64,000 bases of DNA. It comes from Poecilobothrus nobilitatus (Eukaryota; Arthropoda; Insecta; Diptera; Dolichopodidae). The notes under the pieces are model-generated. The model made no database searches and was not told the DNA's origin. It was given only the letters and a program-made list of their open reading frames with translations. The stretch covers positions 106,007,815 through 106,071,814 of the forward strand of contig OX352772.1 in NCBI GenBank assembly GCA_947095535.1, read 5' to 3'. Position numbers and translations under genes: made by a program. Every line of letters starts with the position of its first letter. Within the stretch, counting starts at the first letter, position 1. Shown piece after piece: positions 52,307-61,392 of this stretch.

Positions 52307-52570
52307 TTATATATTATTTCTAAAAAGTTCTGCAAAATAGTCAGGATCTCCTTCTTGGTTATTTATTTTCCAAATTTGTTGCTCCATTATATCTTCATCT
52401 AAGACTTGAAACGGTGGTATGAATTCTTCAGTTTCCATTAATTTTTCCTCATCTACGGTGGATGTAATTTCATTAACTTGGACCTCATTTAGTATACTGA
52501 CTATTGTAGTTTCTTCAGTAAATGGAAATGTTGTTGAATCAGCTGCCATTTTAATTAAATATCTTACCAA
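52307..52570 (-). CDS. Small acidic ORF
   Basis: The 87-codon frame on minus (MVRYLIKMAADSTTFPFTEE ... EEFIPPFQVLDEDIMEQQIW, ending FAELFRNNI) has strong acidic bias and balanced composition, unlike chance frames in this AT-rich DNA. A second Met (MAADSTT) is the likelier start. It converges with the capsid-side genes and has the strand of the integrase and PolB2 beyond the BEL insertion. Not recognised. Confidence 0.4.
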   Translation of the reverse strand: MVRYLIKMAADSTTFPFTEETTIVSILNEVQVNEITSTVDEEKLMETEEFIPPFQVLDEDIMEQQIWKINNQEGDPDYFAELFRNNI

Positions 52571-53002
52571 AATTGAATTGAAAATGATTTGCCAATAAAA
52601 TTGAACTGCATTATTTACTTAAGCCAAACTTCAAGTTTTCAGAGTATATAAATAAAGAAATGTAAAATTGGATTTTTAAATTTAGTTAGATGGGTATAAA
52701 TCATGTCAAAATTTCAAATAGTAAAAGAAATACATATAGATCTGTATAGAAAAAAATGTTACAAGGTAGCAAGTAGAGATTTTTATTCCGGTTCAAAAAT
52801 TTAATGTATGATGTAATTTTTCTTGGCTCTTTTATGAAATACCTGTGTTTTTACGAAAAAAAAAAAATTAAATAAATCAATTTTGTCAATTTCAATTTCA
52901 AAATCAATTTAGGTACATATAAACCTGAATCTGAAAAAATAAAGCAACTAAATAAAAGAAATTTATACCTTTTTTTAAATTTTATTTTTCAGGACTAACT
53001 TT
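52571..53002. other. AT-rich spacer left of BEL element
   Basis: No gene seen. Just before the BEL LTR the motif caggactaac occurs twice (52990 and 53008), the second being the LTR edge. Confidence 0.4.
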
Positions 53003-53510
53003 CGGTTCAGGACTAACGTTTAACTCAAGTTCAGTAACCTTGAATTTCAAGTACATAATAAAAAATGAAAAAAAAACAAAGTATATAAAAAACATATGTA
53101 GTGTATATAAAGAGTTAAAATCATTGAATATATAAAAAATATAAAATTATTGTGAATTAAATTAATTTTAGTTAATGTAACTGACATCTTGTGTTCGAAA
53201 ATTAAAACAATTATATTTTGACAATTTCTATCTAATATTGTGAATTTGTTTGGTTTTGACAATTAATGTAAGTATCAATAATACTTTAAAATATACATAA
53301 GCTCTTAATTTTTAGGTATATCAACAAAAAAACAAAGATGATGCCTCAAGATGCTGGATGCTGATCGGTACCAGGATTCAACCATCACTCAGGAACCAGG
53401 ATACTCAGATAAGTACAAAAATAATTTTAATTTAAAATTGATTCTTTGTTTCTCCTTTTTTTATTTTTAGATGAACGAGAAATCAGCAAAATATGATAGC
53501 TGCAGAAACA
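53003..53510 (-). repeat. BEL 3' LTR
   Basis: It matches 58916-59429 with roughly ten differences, including a 5-base indel (taaaatatac / taaaataaaatatac). In minus sense it begins tgtttctgcagctatcat, next to the polypurine-like ggccgggag. Confidence 0.85.
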
Positions 53511-53602
53511 TACTCCCGGCCTTGGCATTATATTGAAGTAATGCCAACTTATTGAAGTAAATTATGTGAGTTATGCTGACGTTGTCTACTTGTGCTGACC
53601 AT

Positions 53603-54979
53603 TTAGGTTCGTTGTTGTAGTCGACTTAAATATTCCTTTTGCCACCTCATCCAAAAACTTTGTAACATGTGTTGCAAATGTTGCCATCTATCTAACCTAT
53701 TTGGATTAGTATCTAACAAAGACATTTGCCGTGTTGCAAGCATGTTTTCTGCTATAAGAAAATGTGCAGGAGTTAACGGTGCTAAGTCGTCGATATTATT
53801 GGTTATTTCACATAAAGGTCTTGAGCTCAAGCAAGCTTCTACTTGACACAAAAAAGTTGAAAATTCTTCATAAGTTAAAATGGTGTTCAAAATTCGTTTT
53901 AAATGGTACTTTATGGATTTAACTCCGGCTTCCCACAAACCTCCGAAATGAGGAGATGAGAGTGGAATGAAATGAAATTTTACACCTTCCTTTTCTGTTA
54001 ACTCAGTTATTTGGGGCTTGTATTCTTCAATCATGATGTTGGATTGCTTCATTAAACTTCTATTAGCACCAACAAAATTAGTGCAGTTGTCACAGTAGAT
54101 ATTTCGACATAATCCTCGTCCTCGTTATATATCTTTGCACCTCTACCTTTATGCGCCTTGAATTCGAATTTGCCCGCAATAATCTAAGCCTGTATGCGTA
54201 AATGGTCTTGAAATTTGTGTTCTTACACTTGGCAAATTCCTCATTAGTTATGTTTGTGTTTCAGCCTTTTGCTTAAATCAAGGTATGCATTTATGTATCA
54301 TCATGCGTAAACTATTCCTTGCATTGATGATCCAATATTTAGTGCGAAGCACAGATATTATTAGTTGAAAACCGCCATGTAATGTTTGCTTGTGTACTTT
54401 TTCTATTAGCAGCTTAGTGAGATGGTCGTTATCTGGGAGTATAATAGGAAACTTTTGGTCAAATGGTATACTGGAATTTCTTAACCTTCCACCAACACGT
54501 AATAGTCCATTATTGTCTAAGAAGGGATTAAGTTTTAATATTCCATCTTTATTATCAACTGGCTGGTTACCTTTCAATGCAATTATTTCCTTTTGAAAAT
54601 TTCTAGCTTGCGCTCTTCTAATTAATATGTTAAGAGCATCTTCCGTTTCCGAGTTTGTGAGATGATCTACGTGGTCGGATTTTGGTTTGTATCTTAATTT
54701 GGTAAAAAATCGACGACAATATGTAGTTGCTTTTATTAATCTATGTAATGATGAGAAATTGACTTCGAAAATGTCCACCTTTGCGCTTGATGAATGGCAA
54801 ATTATAATTTTCCTTTTTTCAATTTCGGTTGTTGTTAGTTTTTGTATAGGCCAAAAGTCTGGTGATTTGGAAAGCCATTCTGGACCGTTCCACCAAATTT
54901 TATGCTTTGGCAATTCTGATGGGCATAGCCCTCGTGTTGCACATCGGCTGGATTTTGCTTCGTTGGTACATATGACCAT
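53603..54979 (-). pseudogene. BEL integrase
   Basis: The 54979-54278 piece contains WWNGPEWLSKSPDFWP, then the H2C2 zinc domain region (NNGLLRVGGRLRNSSIPFDQ, KVHKQTLHGG, LRTKYWIINARN). The core with the first two acidic residues is lost in frame-broken sequence (54277-54053). The end of the core and C-terminal domain follow at 54052-53603: FIPLSSPHFGGLWEAGVKSI (catalytic Glu region), LSSRPLCEI, LTPAHFLIA and LQSFWMRWQKEYLSRL. Confidence 0.85.
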
Positions 54980-56147
54980 ACATTTCCCTTTAAAATGTTA
55001 TGAATATTTGAAACTCTGTTTGCGACAAAGGTAGTCCATTTACTGGGATGTCCTTTTAGCCAAGCTAGTACGATTTCTGAGTCACTCCATCCGTAAAATT
55101 TAATAGTTTCATTTAGTTTTAGTTATTTACGTACTACTTGCATCAACATTGCCGCCAAACTTGTAGCACACAGTTCTAATCGTGGTAATGATAACGTTTT
55201 AATCGGAGCAACTCTACTTTTTGCTAAGACCAGACGTATGGTTCTGTGGCCGATTTGGTCCATAGTACATAGGTAAATTACTGCCGCGTATGCTTTTTTT
55301 GAAGCATCTGCAAATGCATGGAGTTCAGCCCATGTTGAATAGTGAAGCCATCTTGGAACTCGAATTTGTGTTATATCCCATAAATAAGTTTAATATTTGT
55401 TCCATTGTTGTTGCAACTCATGACTCACATTATCATCCGAAGTGAGACCCTCCAACCATAATTTCTGAATAATTATTTTACCCGTTATGATTATTGGAGC
55501 TAGCCAACCTAATGGATCAAACAACTTGGCGATTTGTGATAAAATTGTTCGTTTTCAACAAATTTGTGCTATCGGTGAAAAATTCACAGAAAAATAGCAT
55601 ACATCTGCTTTGGGATTCCAAATAGTTCCCAAAGTACGTACTTCATCTTTATGATTTGAAACTAACGGCAACATTTTCTCTTGTTCCACCTTAGGCATCT
55701 CTGATATTAACTCCTTGGCATTCGACATCCATTTTCTTAATGGAAAGCACCACGATTCATAAGTTCTATCATATCTTGTTGAATTTGTAAAACTGACTCT
55801 ATATCTTCGGCTCCTGATAGCAGATCATCTACATAAAAATCTGACATAGTGATTTCTGAAGCTAGTGGAAAGTTTTGCGCTTCATCACTGGCTAATTGTT
55901 GTATTGTTCGTGTCGCTAAATATGGTGCACTTTTCGTTCCAAACGTGACGGTTAACAATTTGTAATCTTTAACGTTTTCGTTGGTGTTTTCACGCCACAC
56001 TATGCGTTGGTAATTAGCATGTTTCTTGTCAACTAAGACTTGCCGATACATTTTTTCGATATCTGCTATGAAAGTAATTCTATGTTTGCGCCATCGGATG
56101 AATGGTTGCACTAATTCGTCTTGAATGACCGGACCCTTTAACATCAT
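54980..56147 (-). pseudogene. BEL reverse transcriptase and RNase H
   Basis: 56147-55737 contains FIADIEKMYRQVLVDKKHAN, VTFGTKSAPYLATRTIQQLA and the catalytic FYVDDLLSGAE. The following ~750 bases carry, in one frame with several stops, IAKLFDPLGWLAPI, WAELHAFADASKKAYAAVIY and LSLPRLELCATSLAA, then SDSEIVLAWLKG (RNase H). N-terminal RT motifs upstream of FIADIE are missing, lost at the protease junction. Confidence 0.88.
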
Positions 56148-56152
56148 GTAAT

Positions 56153-56950
56153 TTAAGGATGTTCCTGTCGTTTAAGGATTGTATTTTGAGTTAATGGGGT
56201 ACCCTCTGTGCCCCTTTTGACACCAGGTAATATAATTTTATTGAAAACTTCGGCTCCCAGTAATAGATCAATAACTCCAGGTTGATTGAAATGAGGGTCC
56301 GCTAATTTTAAATCCACTATATGCTCCCACTTCTCATAATTGATTCTTGACGATGGTAATATTTGAGTTAGTTTTTTCATAATGAATCCTTCCACGTTAA
56401 TAAAATGTTCATCCACGAGTGATTTTTTGGTGAAAGTGGTTTTATTATTAATTGTATGATTGTTGTCTTTTCCAATGCCTTGGATTGTCGCACTGACAAT
56501 TTCTTTATCTAAGTTTACTCTTTGCACTATTTTCTCGGTAATGAAGGATGCTTGAGATCCTTGGTTAAGCAACGCCCGCACTGTGATTTCCTTTCCAGAA
56601 GAATTTATTATTTTGACCAAAACAGTGGTGAGCAAAACTTGTTTGTTGCATTTGCTGAACGCTGTAGTTCTTACATCCTTGTCAGGACACTGGAGATACT
56701 CCGTAGAACTACTATTGTTTGAAGGTGTGAAATTGGGACTGTTGATATTCAAAATATAATTGATTGCTCGCACATGTGATATATATGGTGCTCCAAGTGG
56801 CTGCGTGTGACCAGCTCCCCTAGTTAAATGCAGTAACGTATGATGTGGCTTCTGGCACTCATGGCATTTGTGTTTGCTGGAACACTGCAGTACTTTGTGG
56901 CCTTCTCCTAAACAATTCCAGCATAACGCTTTTGTTCTTACAAAGTCCAA
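56153..56950 (-). pseudogene. BEL zinc knuckles and aspartic protease
   Basis: A 265-codon frame: CCHC knuckles CWNCLGEGHKVLQC and CHECQKPHHTLLHL, then a linker and a retropepsin-like DUF1758 domain. In its active site the expected D-x-G-S is LNQGSQASFITE, so the catalytic Asp is replaced by Asn. The flap/second region IDLLLGAEVF is present. Confidence 0.85.
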
Positions 56951-56971
56951 TCATTTGATAGGAGCCAGTTC

Positions 56972-57992
56972 TTAAAATTTTTTACATTTTCCTAAGACAT
57001 GCGACTCTTTACACATGGTACAAATAACTTCAGTTACTGACGCGATGTGGAAATTTTTGGTAGGTGTTTGCTTAACCTCCTTTGATTTAATGTGATTTGG
57101 ATGATTACGTTGAACAGATTCCAAAGTCCAAAATCTGTTTTCTAAAAATTCTTTGAACACTGTGAATTCCGGTATTGTTCGAGAGTTGCCAATCTTTTCC
57201 TCCCATAATTGTTGAGTTCGAAATGGTAATTTCTTAACCAATAAGAAAATCAAAATTTCTATTCCAGCTTTCCACGAGTATATTTAAATATTTTAAGGAA
57301 TGATAGGCTGCAATAGTGGTGTCCAGCATGTTTTTGATTGCTGTTGCCGACTCAGCTGTAATTTGTGGTTGATTTAGTAGAACCCTTAGCTGTGTGCTCA
57401 CCAGAACTCTTTTGTTTTCATAACGATCAGTGAGAATAGTTATGGCTGACTTAAAACCTGATTCTTCTAAATGTAAATGTTGAATGAGTATTGCTGCATC
57501 TCCTTCCACTTTGGTCTTTAGCACGTTCAATTTCTGTATATTCGACATTTGCGAGTATTGAAGGAAATAGGCGTCTAGAGTATTCTTAAAGGCCGGCCAA
57601 CTTTCATACGTGCCATCAAACGGGGGTAAAATCAAGCGTGGGGGCACAAAATCTTGTTGAGTTGGAACCAATGATGAACTCAAATCTGAGGTTTCCTTTG
57701 CTAGCTGGTCACAAGCATCCTTCAACTCAGGTTGCAGATCCATATACACTTCTAAAATTTTTGTCCATGTTTCACTCTTTAAATATTCTGCGACGTCATC
57801 CATGCCAACAACAGCCATGTGCAATTTCTCCGACTCCTTGAATCTGTTTTCTACTAATGTCAGCCTTGTTTCCAATTGAGTCGCACATAACTTCGACCCT
57901 AGTTCCTTAAAACCAGCTTGAAAGGTTAGCATACCCTTTAAATTGGTTTCCAGTTGCGCGATAATTGTTGCTTTCGTTTTTGCCTTTGACAT
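56972..57992 (-). pseudogene. BEL gag (DUF1759-like)
   Basis: ATG at 57992 (MSKAKTKATIIAQLETNLKG) opens 252 codons with the signature LPPFDGTYESWPAFKNTLDA, YSQMSNIQKLNVLKTKVEGD and NMLDTTIAAYHSLKYLNI. One frameshift near 57245 leads to KLPFRTQQLWEEKIGNSRTI and FKEFLENRF, then CTMCKESHVLGKC. It would form the particle shell. Confidence 0.88.
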
Positions 57993-58915
57993 CTTAACGC
58001 GATATAGAACTACTTACAACTTATATAAATCAAATTAGTTAATCCTTATTTTGTTAATAAAATTTTAGCATATAAAAAATGTTGCAAAAATATTTTTAAA
58101 ATTTTTATTTATTTTATTGATGTTGTTGAATGTTTTTATAAAAATTTTATTATAAATGTTGGTGTTGTTAAATGTTTATATTTAATATTGTGTGAGTTTT
58201 GTTAGTATATAATAATTAGAACGGACTTACTTTTGTTTTGTGTATTCCTCTTTTATTTCCAGAAACCGTACCGAACGCGCGCGAATCCCAAACCGTTAGG
58301 GATTCTGTACCCTAATATTTTGTTTACCATATAAGGGCTTAAAATGTCACTGGTTATTTTTTTATATTTTCTTTTTCGTTTTTACAAATTTTGAAAATTT
58401 ACTCTTTTTAATTATAATTTATCTTAGAGAATTTCAACAGTCACTGTTTTTATTATAATATTTTAATTTTAATTTTTCTCATAAAAGTCACTGTTATTGT
58501 TTTTGCAAATTTGTCACCCAAATACAATTTCTTTTTTAACACTTTTTTTTTTTTTTTAGTTTATAGTTTATTAATATAAGTATATTTTTTTTTTTACACC
58601 ACAAATTTTCTAATTTTTCCTTTTTACACTTCATACAATAGAATCAAATTTGTTTGTCGCTTAATATCCAGTTCGAAGGACCAAAAACTGTTTGTTTAAA
58701 ACACAAATACAAAAAAATATGTTTAATTCAAATGTTCAATTCAATCCAATTTAATTGAACTTTCACTATTTTTAAAACCTTAATAACGCACTGTTATTTT
58801 TTTTATTATAATAAAAGCACTGTTTTATTTTCAATTTAACAACCTTTTTTTACGACTCTACGATAACGATTGATTAAAATTCATAAAATTTGGGTTTATA
58901 TAAACTGGAGTTAAA
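57993..58915 (-). other. BEL 5' leader
   Basis: AT-rich untranslated DNA between the 5' LTR and gag. It contains gaaccgtaccgaacgcgcgcgaatccc (GC-rich, near 58265) and tggtccttcgaactgg on minus. No ORF. Confidence 0.55.
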
Positions 58916-59429
58916 CGGTTCAGGACTAACGTTTAACTCAAGTTCAGTAACCTTGAATTTAAAGTACATAATAAAAAATGAAAAAAAAACAAAGTATATA
59001 AAAAACATATGTAGTGTATATAAAGAGTTAAAATCATTGAATATATAAAAAATATAAAATTATTGTGAATTAAATTAATTTTAGTTAATGTAACTGACAT
59101 CTTGTGTTCCAAAATTAAAACAATTATATTTTGACAATTTCTATCTAATATTGTGAATTTGTTTGGTTTTGAAAATTAATGTAAGTATCAATAATACTTT
59201 AAAATAAAATATACATAAGCTTTTAATTTTTAGGTATATCAACAAAAAAACAAAGATGATGCCTCAAGATGCTGGATGCTGATCGGTACCAGGATTCAAC
59301 CATCACTCAGGAACCAGGATACTCAGATAAGTAGAAAAATAATTTTAATTTGAAATTGATTCTTTGTTTCTCCTTTTTTTTATTTTTAAATGAACGAGAA
59401 ATCAGCAAAATATGATAGCTGCAGAAACA
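58916..59429 (-). repeat. BEL 5' LTR
   Basis: Partner of 53003-53510. It includes tattttgacaatttctatct, a candidate for the promoter side, and ends (minus sense) gtcctgaaccg before the leader. The primer-binding site cannot be assigned with certainty. Confidence 0.85.
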
Positions 59430-59527
59430 TATACAAAATGTTCTTTTTCTTTTATTTCTTTTGCAAAATTAGAATTCTCAAAAAATCAGTATATTTTTGA
59501 GGTACAAATACAATTAAATTGCGGGTC

Positions 59528-59824
59528 TCAAAGACCATAAATGGTCTTAATTTGCTTTACATTTAATATATGATATAGAGCATCTTGCTCCATATCTTTT
59601 GTTTTTAAGAAACTCTTTCTAGTTTCCATATTTTTCTTATTAAAAGCTTCTTTGAAGCTTTTTTTAGCTGGTTGTTCTTCTTCTTGAAGAACAATGATTT
59701 CTTCTTGTTGTTGTTGTTGAAATTGTTGATGTTGATGTTGTTGCTGTTGTGGTTTTTGTTGTTGTTGTTGATGCGTCTGCGAATCTTGCTGACTTCTTAT
59801 TCTTTTTCTTTTAATTGGAGGCAA
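59528..59824 (-). CDS. Glutamine-rich basic ORF
   Basis: A 98-codon frame beginning MPPIKRKRIRSQQDSQ (basic, nuclear-signal-like), followed by a Q/H tract encoded by CAA/CAG repeats, EEIIVLQEEEQPAKKSFKEA (acidic then basic) and an ordered end (EQDALYHILNVKQIKTIYGL). The non-repetitive ends argue it is more than a microsatellite. It lies beyond the integrase on the same strand. Not recognised; a Polinton accessory or an eroded host exon are both possible. Confidence 0.4.
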   Translation of the reverse strand: MPPIKRKRIRSQQDSQTHQQQQQKPQQQQHQHQQFQQQQQEEIIVLQEEEQPAKKSFKEAFNKKNMETRKSFLKTKDMEQDALYHILNVKQIKTIYGL

Positions 59825-59838
59825 CTCCTGTGTTCCTA

Positions 59839-60210
59839 TTATACTTTTTCATGAAAGAATATTATTTTTTATTTACCTATTCCTAAATTATTTATTTTTA
59901 TTAGTAAATATTTTTCTGTTTTTATTTTTTCTATTAGCATTTTTACAACATTGTTGCATTTAACAGTGTTCTAAAGTTAAGAAAAGACCTTTTACATAAA
60001 TTCTAATTATACTTTTTTATGAAATAATATTATTTTTTATTTACCTATTCCTAAATTATTTATTTTTATTAAATAGTAAATATTTTTCTATTTTTATTTT
60101 TTCTATTAACATTTTTACAACATTGTTGCATTTAACAGTCCTCTAAAGTTAAGAAAAAGTTTTTTACTTAAATTCTAATTATACTTTTTTTATGAAAGAA
60201 TATCATATTT
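59839..60210. repeat. Tandem ~170-bp repeat, 2.2 copies
   Basis: ttatactttttcatgaaaga starts at 59839, 60007 and 60179. The first two units are 168 and 172 bases and about 93% alike, ending aaattctaat. They lie between the Q-rich ORF and the integrase 3' end; no coding content. Confidence 0.85.
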
Positions 60211-60288
60211 ACTTATCCATTGATTATGACTATTATCAAAGCCTAAATATTTTACATATACTTTATGGCCTTTTCGTTTTAAAATTTT

Positions 60289-61112
60289 TTAAATTAAATA
60301 AGCATTGGGGTCTTTGACACTAGTTAGTTCCTGTTCATAGAAGCCACCATGAACTAATTTATTTTTATAATCTTTTAAACTATATGTAATCGGGTCTGTC
60401 TTGTTTTTGAAAGCTATTTTAAAAACTTCAGTTGAATAGTTAGGTTCATATCCTTTTTGAAAAGTACCTTTAGACCTTGCAATTCTAACAAAATCACCAA
60501 CATTAAATTTTCGCTTATTAAATATTTTAGGGTAATTGTTAATTAAACGAAGAATTTGTTTTACATTTTTGGTAAAAATGTAAACTTGGTTTGGTTTTAA
60601 CTTAATTGTACTGTGTTTTGTGTTATTATATTTTTCAATTAGTTTTAGTAAAAGTTCTATCCGTTTAAAATTTCCTTGTAAACTAAACTGTTTCCACATA
60701 ATTGATTTTAATGTTCTGTTAAACCTTTCACAAACACTAGCCTTCATTTCTGAATAAGTATGATATTGATTTATTTTATAGCTTTTCATCAAATTTTGGA
60801 ATTTTTTGTTGAAAAATTCTTTTCCCTGGTCAGAATGAATATTTTTTGGAACTTACCCTCCCTTTTAAAAATCTTTTCTATACTTTTAATTACGTCATCT
60901 GCTGCCTTTGATTTAACTTTTTCGGCATATCCATATTTCGAAAATATATCGATAACAGTTAAGAGGAACTTGTATCCATTATTCACTTTTTGATAGGCCG
61001 ACAAGATCAATTTCCCATGTATCATTTAACCCTCTTTGAGATATTTATCGTCTACGAAATCTACATCTAACTGGACGATGAATTTCAGATACTATTTGTG
61101 CTTTTGACATTA
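60289..61112 (-). pseudogene. Polinton retroviral-type integrase
   Basis: On minus from ATG near 61112 (MSKAQIVSEIHRPV). A stop interrupts at ~61048, then NDTWEIDLVG supplies the first catalytic Asp. NGYKFLLTVIDIFSKYGYAE follows in a second frame. IHSDQGKEFFNKKF (second Asp) and KASVCERFNRTLKS (Glu) lie after another shift near 60855. The C-terminal domain reads FNVGDFVRIARSKGTFQKGY ... YSLKDYKNKLVHGGFYEQEL (chromo-like tail). The D,D-E order and length (~270 residues) fit Polinton integrases. Two frameshifts and one stop. It is adjacent to PolB2 on the same strand. Confidence 0.9.
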
Positions 61113-61392
61113 TTATTGAAAAGTTAAACTGCAACTGTAAATTTGAATAAAATCAGTATATATATATATATGTAAATAAATTTTCGACTGTATTCTGAAA
61201 ATTAAAAACGGGAAAATTAAAAGATTTTTTTTCAATACTGTAATTTAATAGTTTAAAATACAAAATTTTTACAATATATTAACAATAATTTTTAAATTTT
61301 TTTCTTTTTGAAGCCATAAGGAACTAATATCCATAAGGAAGAAGCCATAAGGAAGAAAGTATAATCATTTGGAAAAACTCGTTTTCTGGAAT

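Larger units (their letters stand above)
53003..59429 (-). mobile_element. BEL/Pao LTR retrotransposon, minus strand, degraded
   Basis: LTR-like direct repeats of ~510 bp at 53003-53510 and 58916-59429 are about 98% identical. They bracket, in minus sense, a leader, gag (DUF1759-like), CCHC knuckles, protease, RT with YVDD, RNase H and integrase. The minus-sense LTR starts TGTTTCTGCAGC and is preceded at the 3' side by the purine-rich ggccgggagta. The leader contains tggtccttcgaactgg (near 58670), a sequence pattern I associate with BEL leaders. The gag-protease-RT-integrase order excludes copia. Target duplication not resolved. Confidence 0.88.

Noticed and set aside
53003..59429. The ~510-bp direct repeats as an unrelated host duplication with splice-like exons
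   Set aside because: gt/ag-like ends are visible inside, but position directly flanking gag and integrase, TGTT start and adjacent purine tract fit LTRs better.
59640..59854. Leucine-rich plus-strand ORF opposite the Q-rich gene
   Set aside because: It is the antisense of the CAA/CAG tract (TTG/CTG = Leu).
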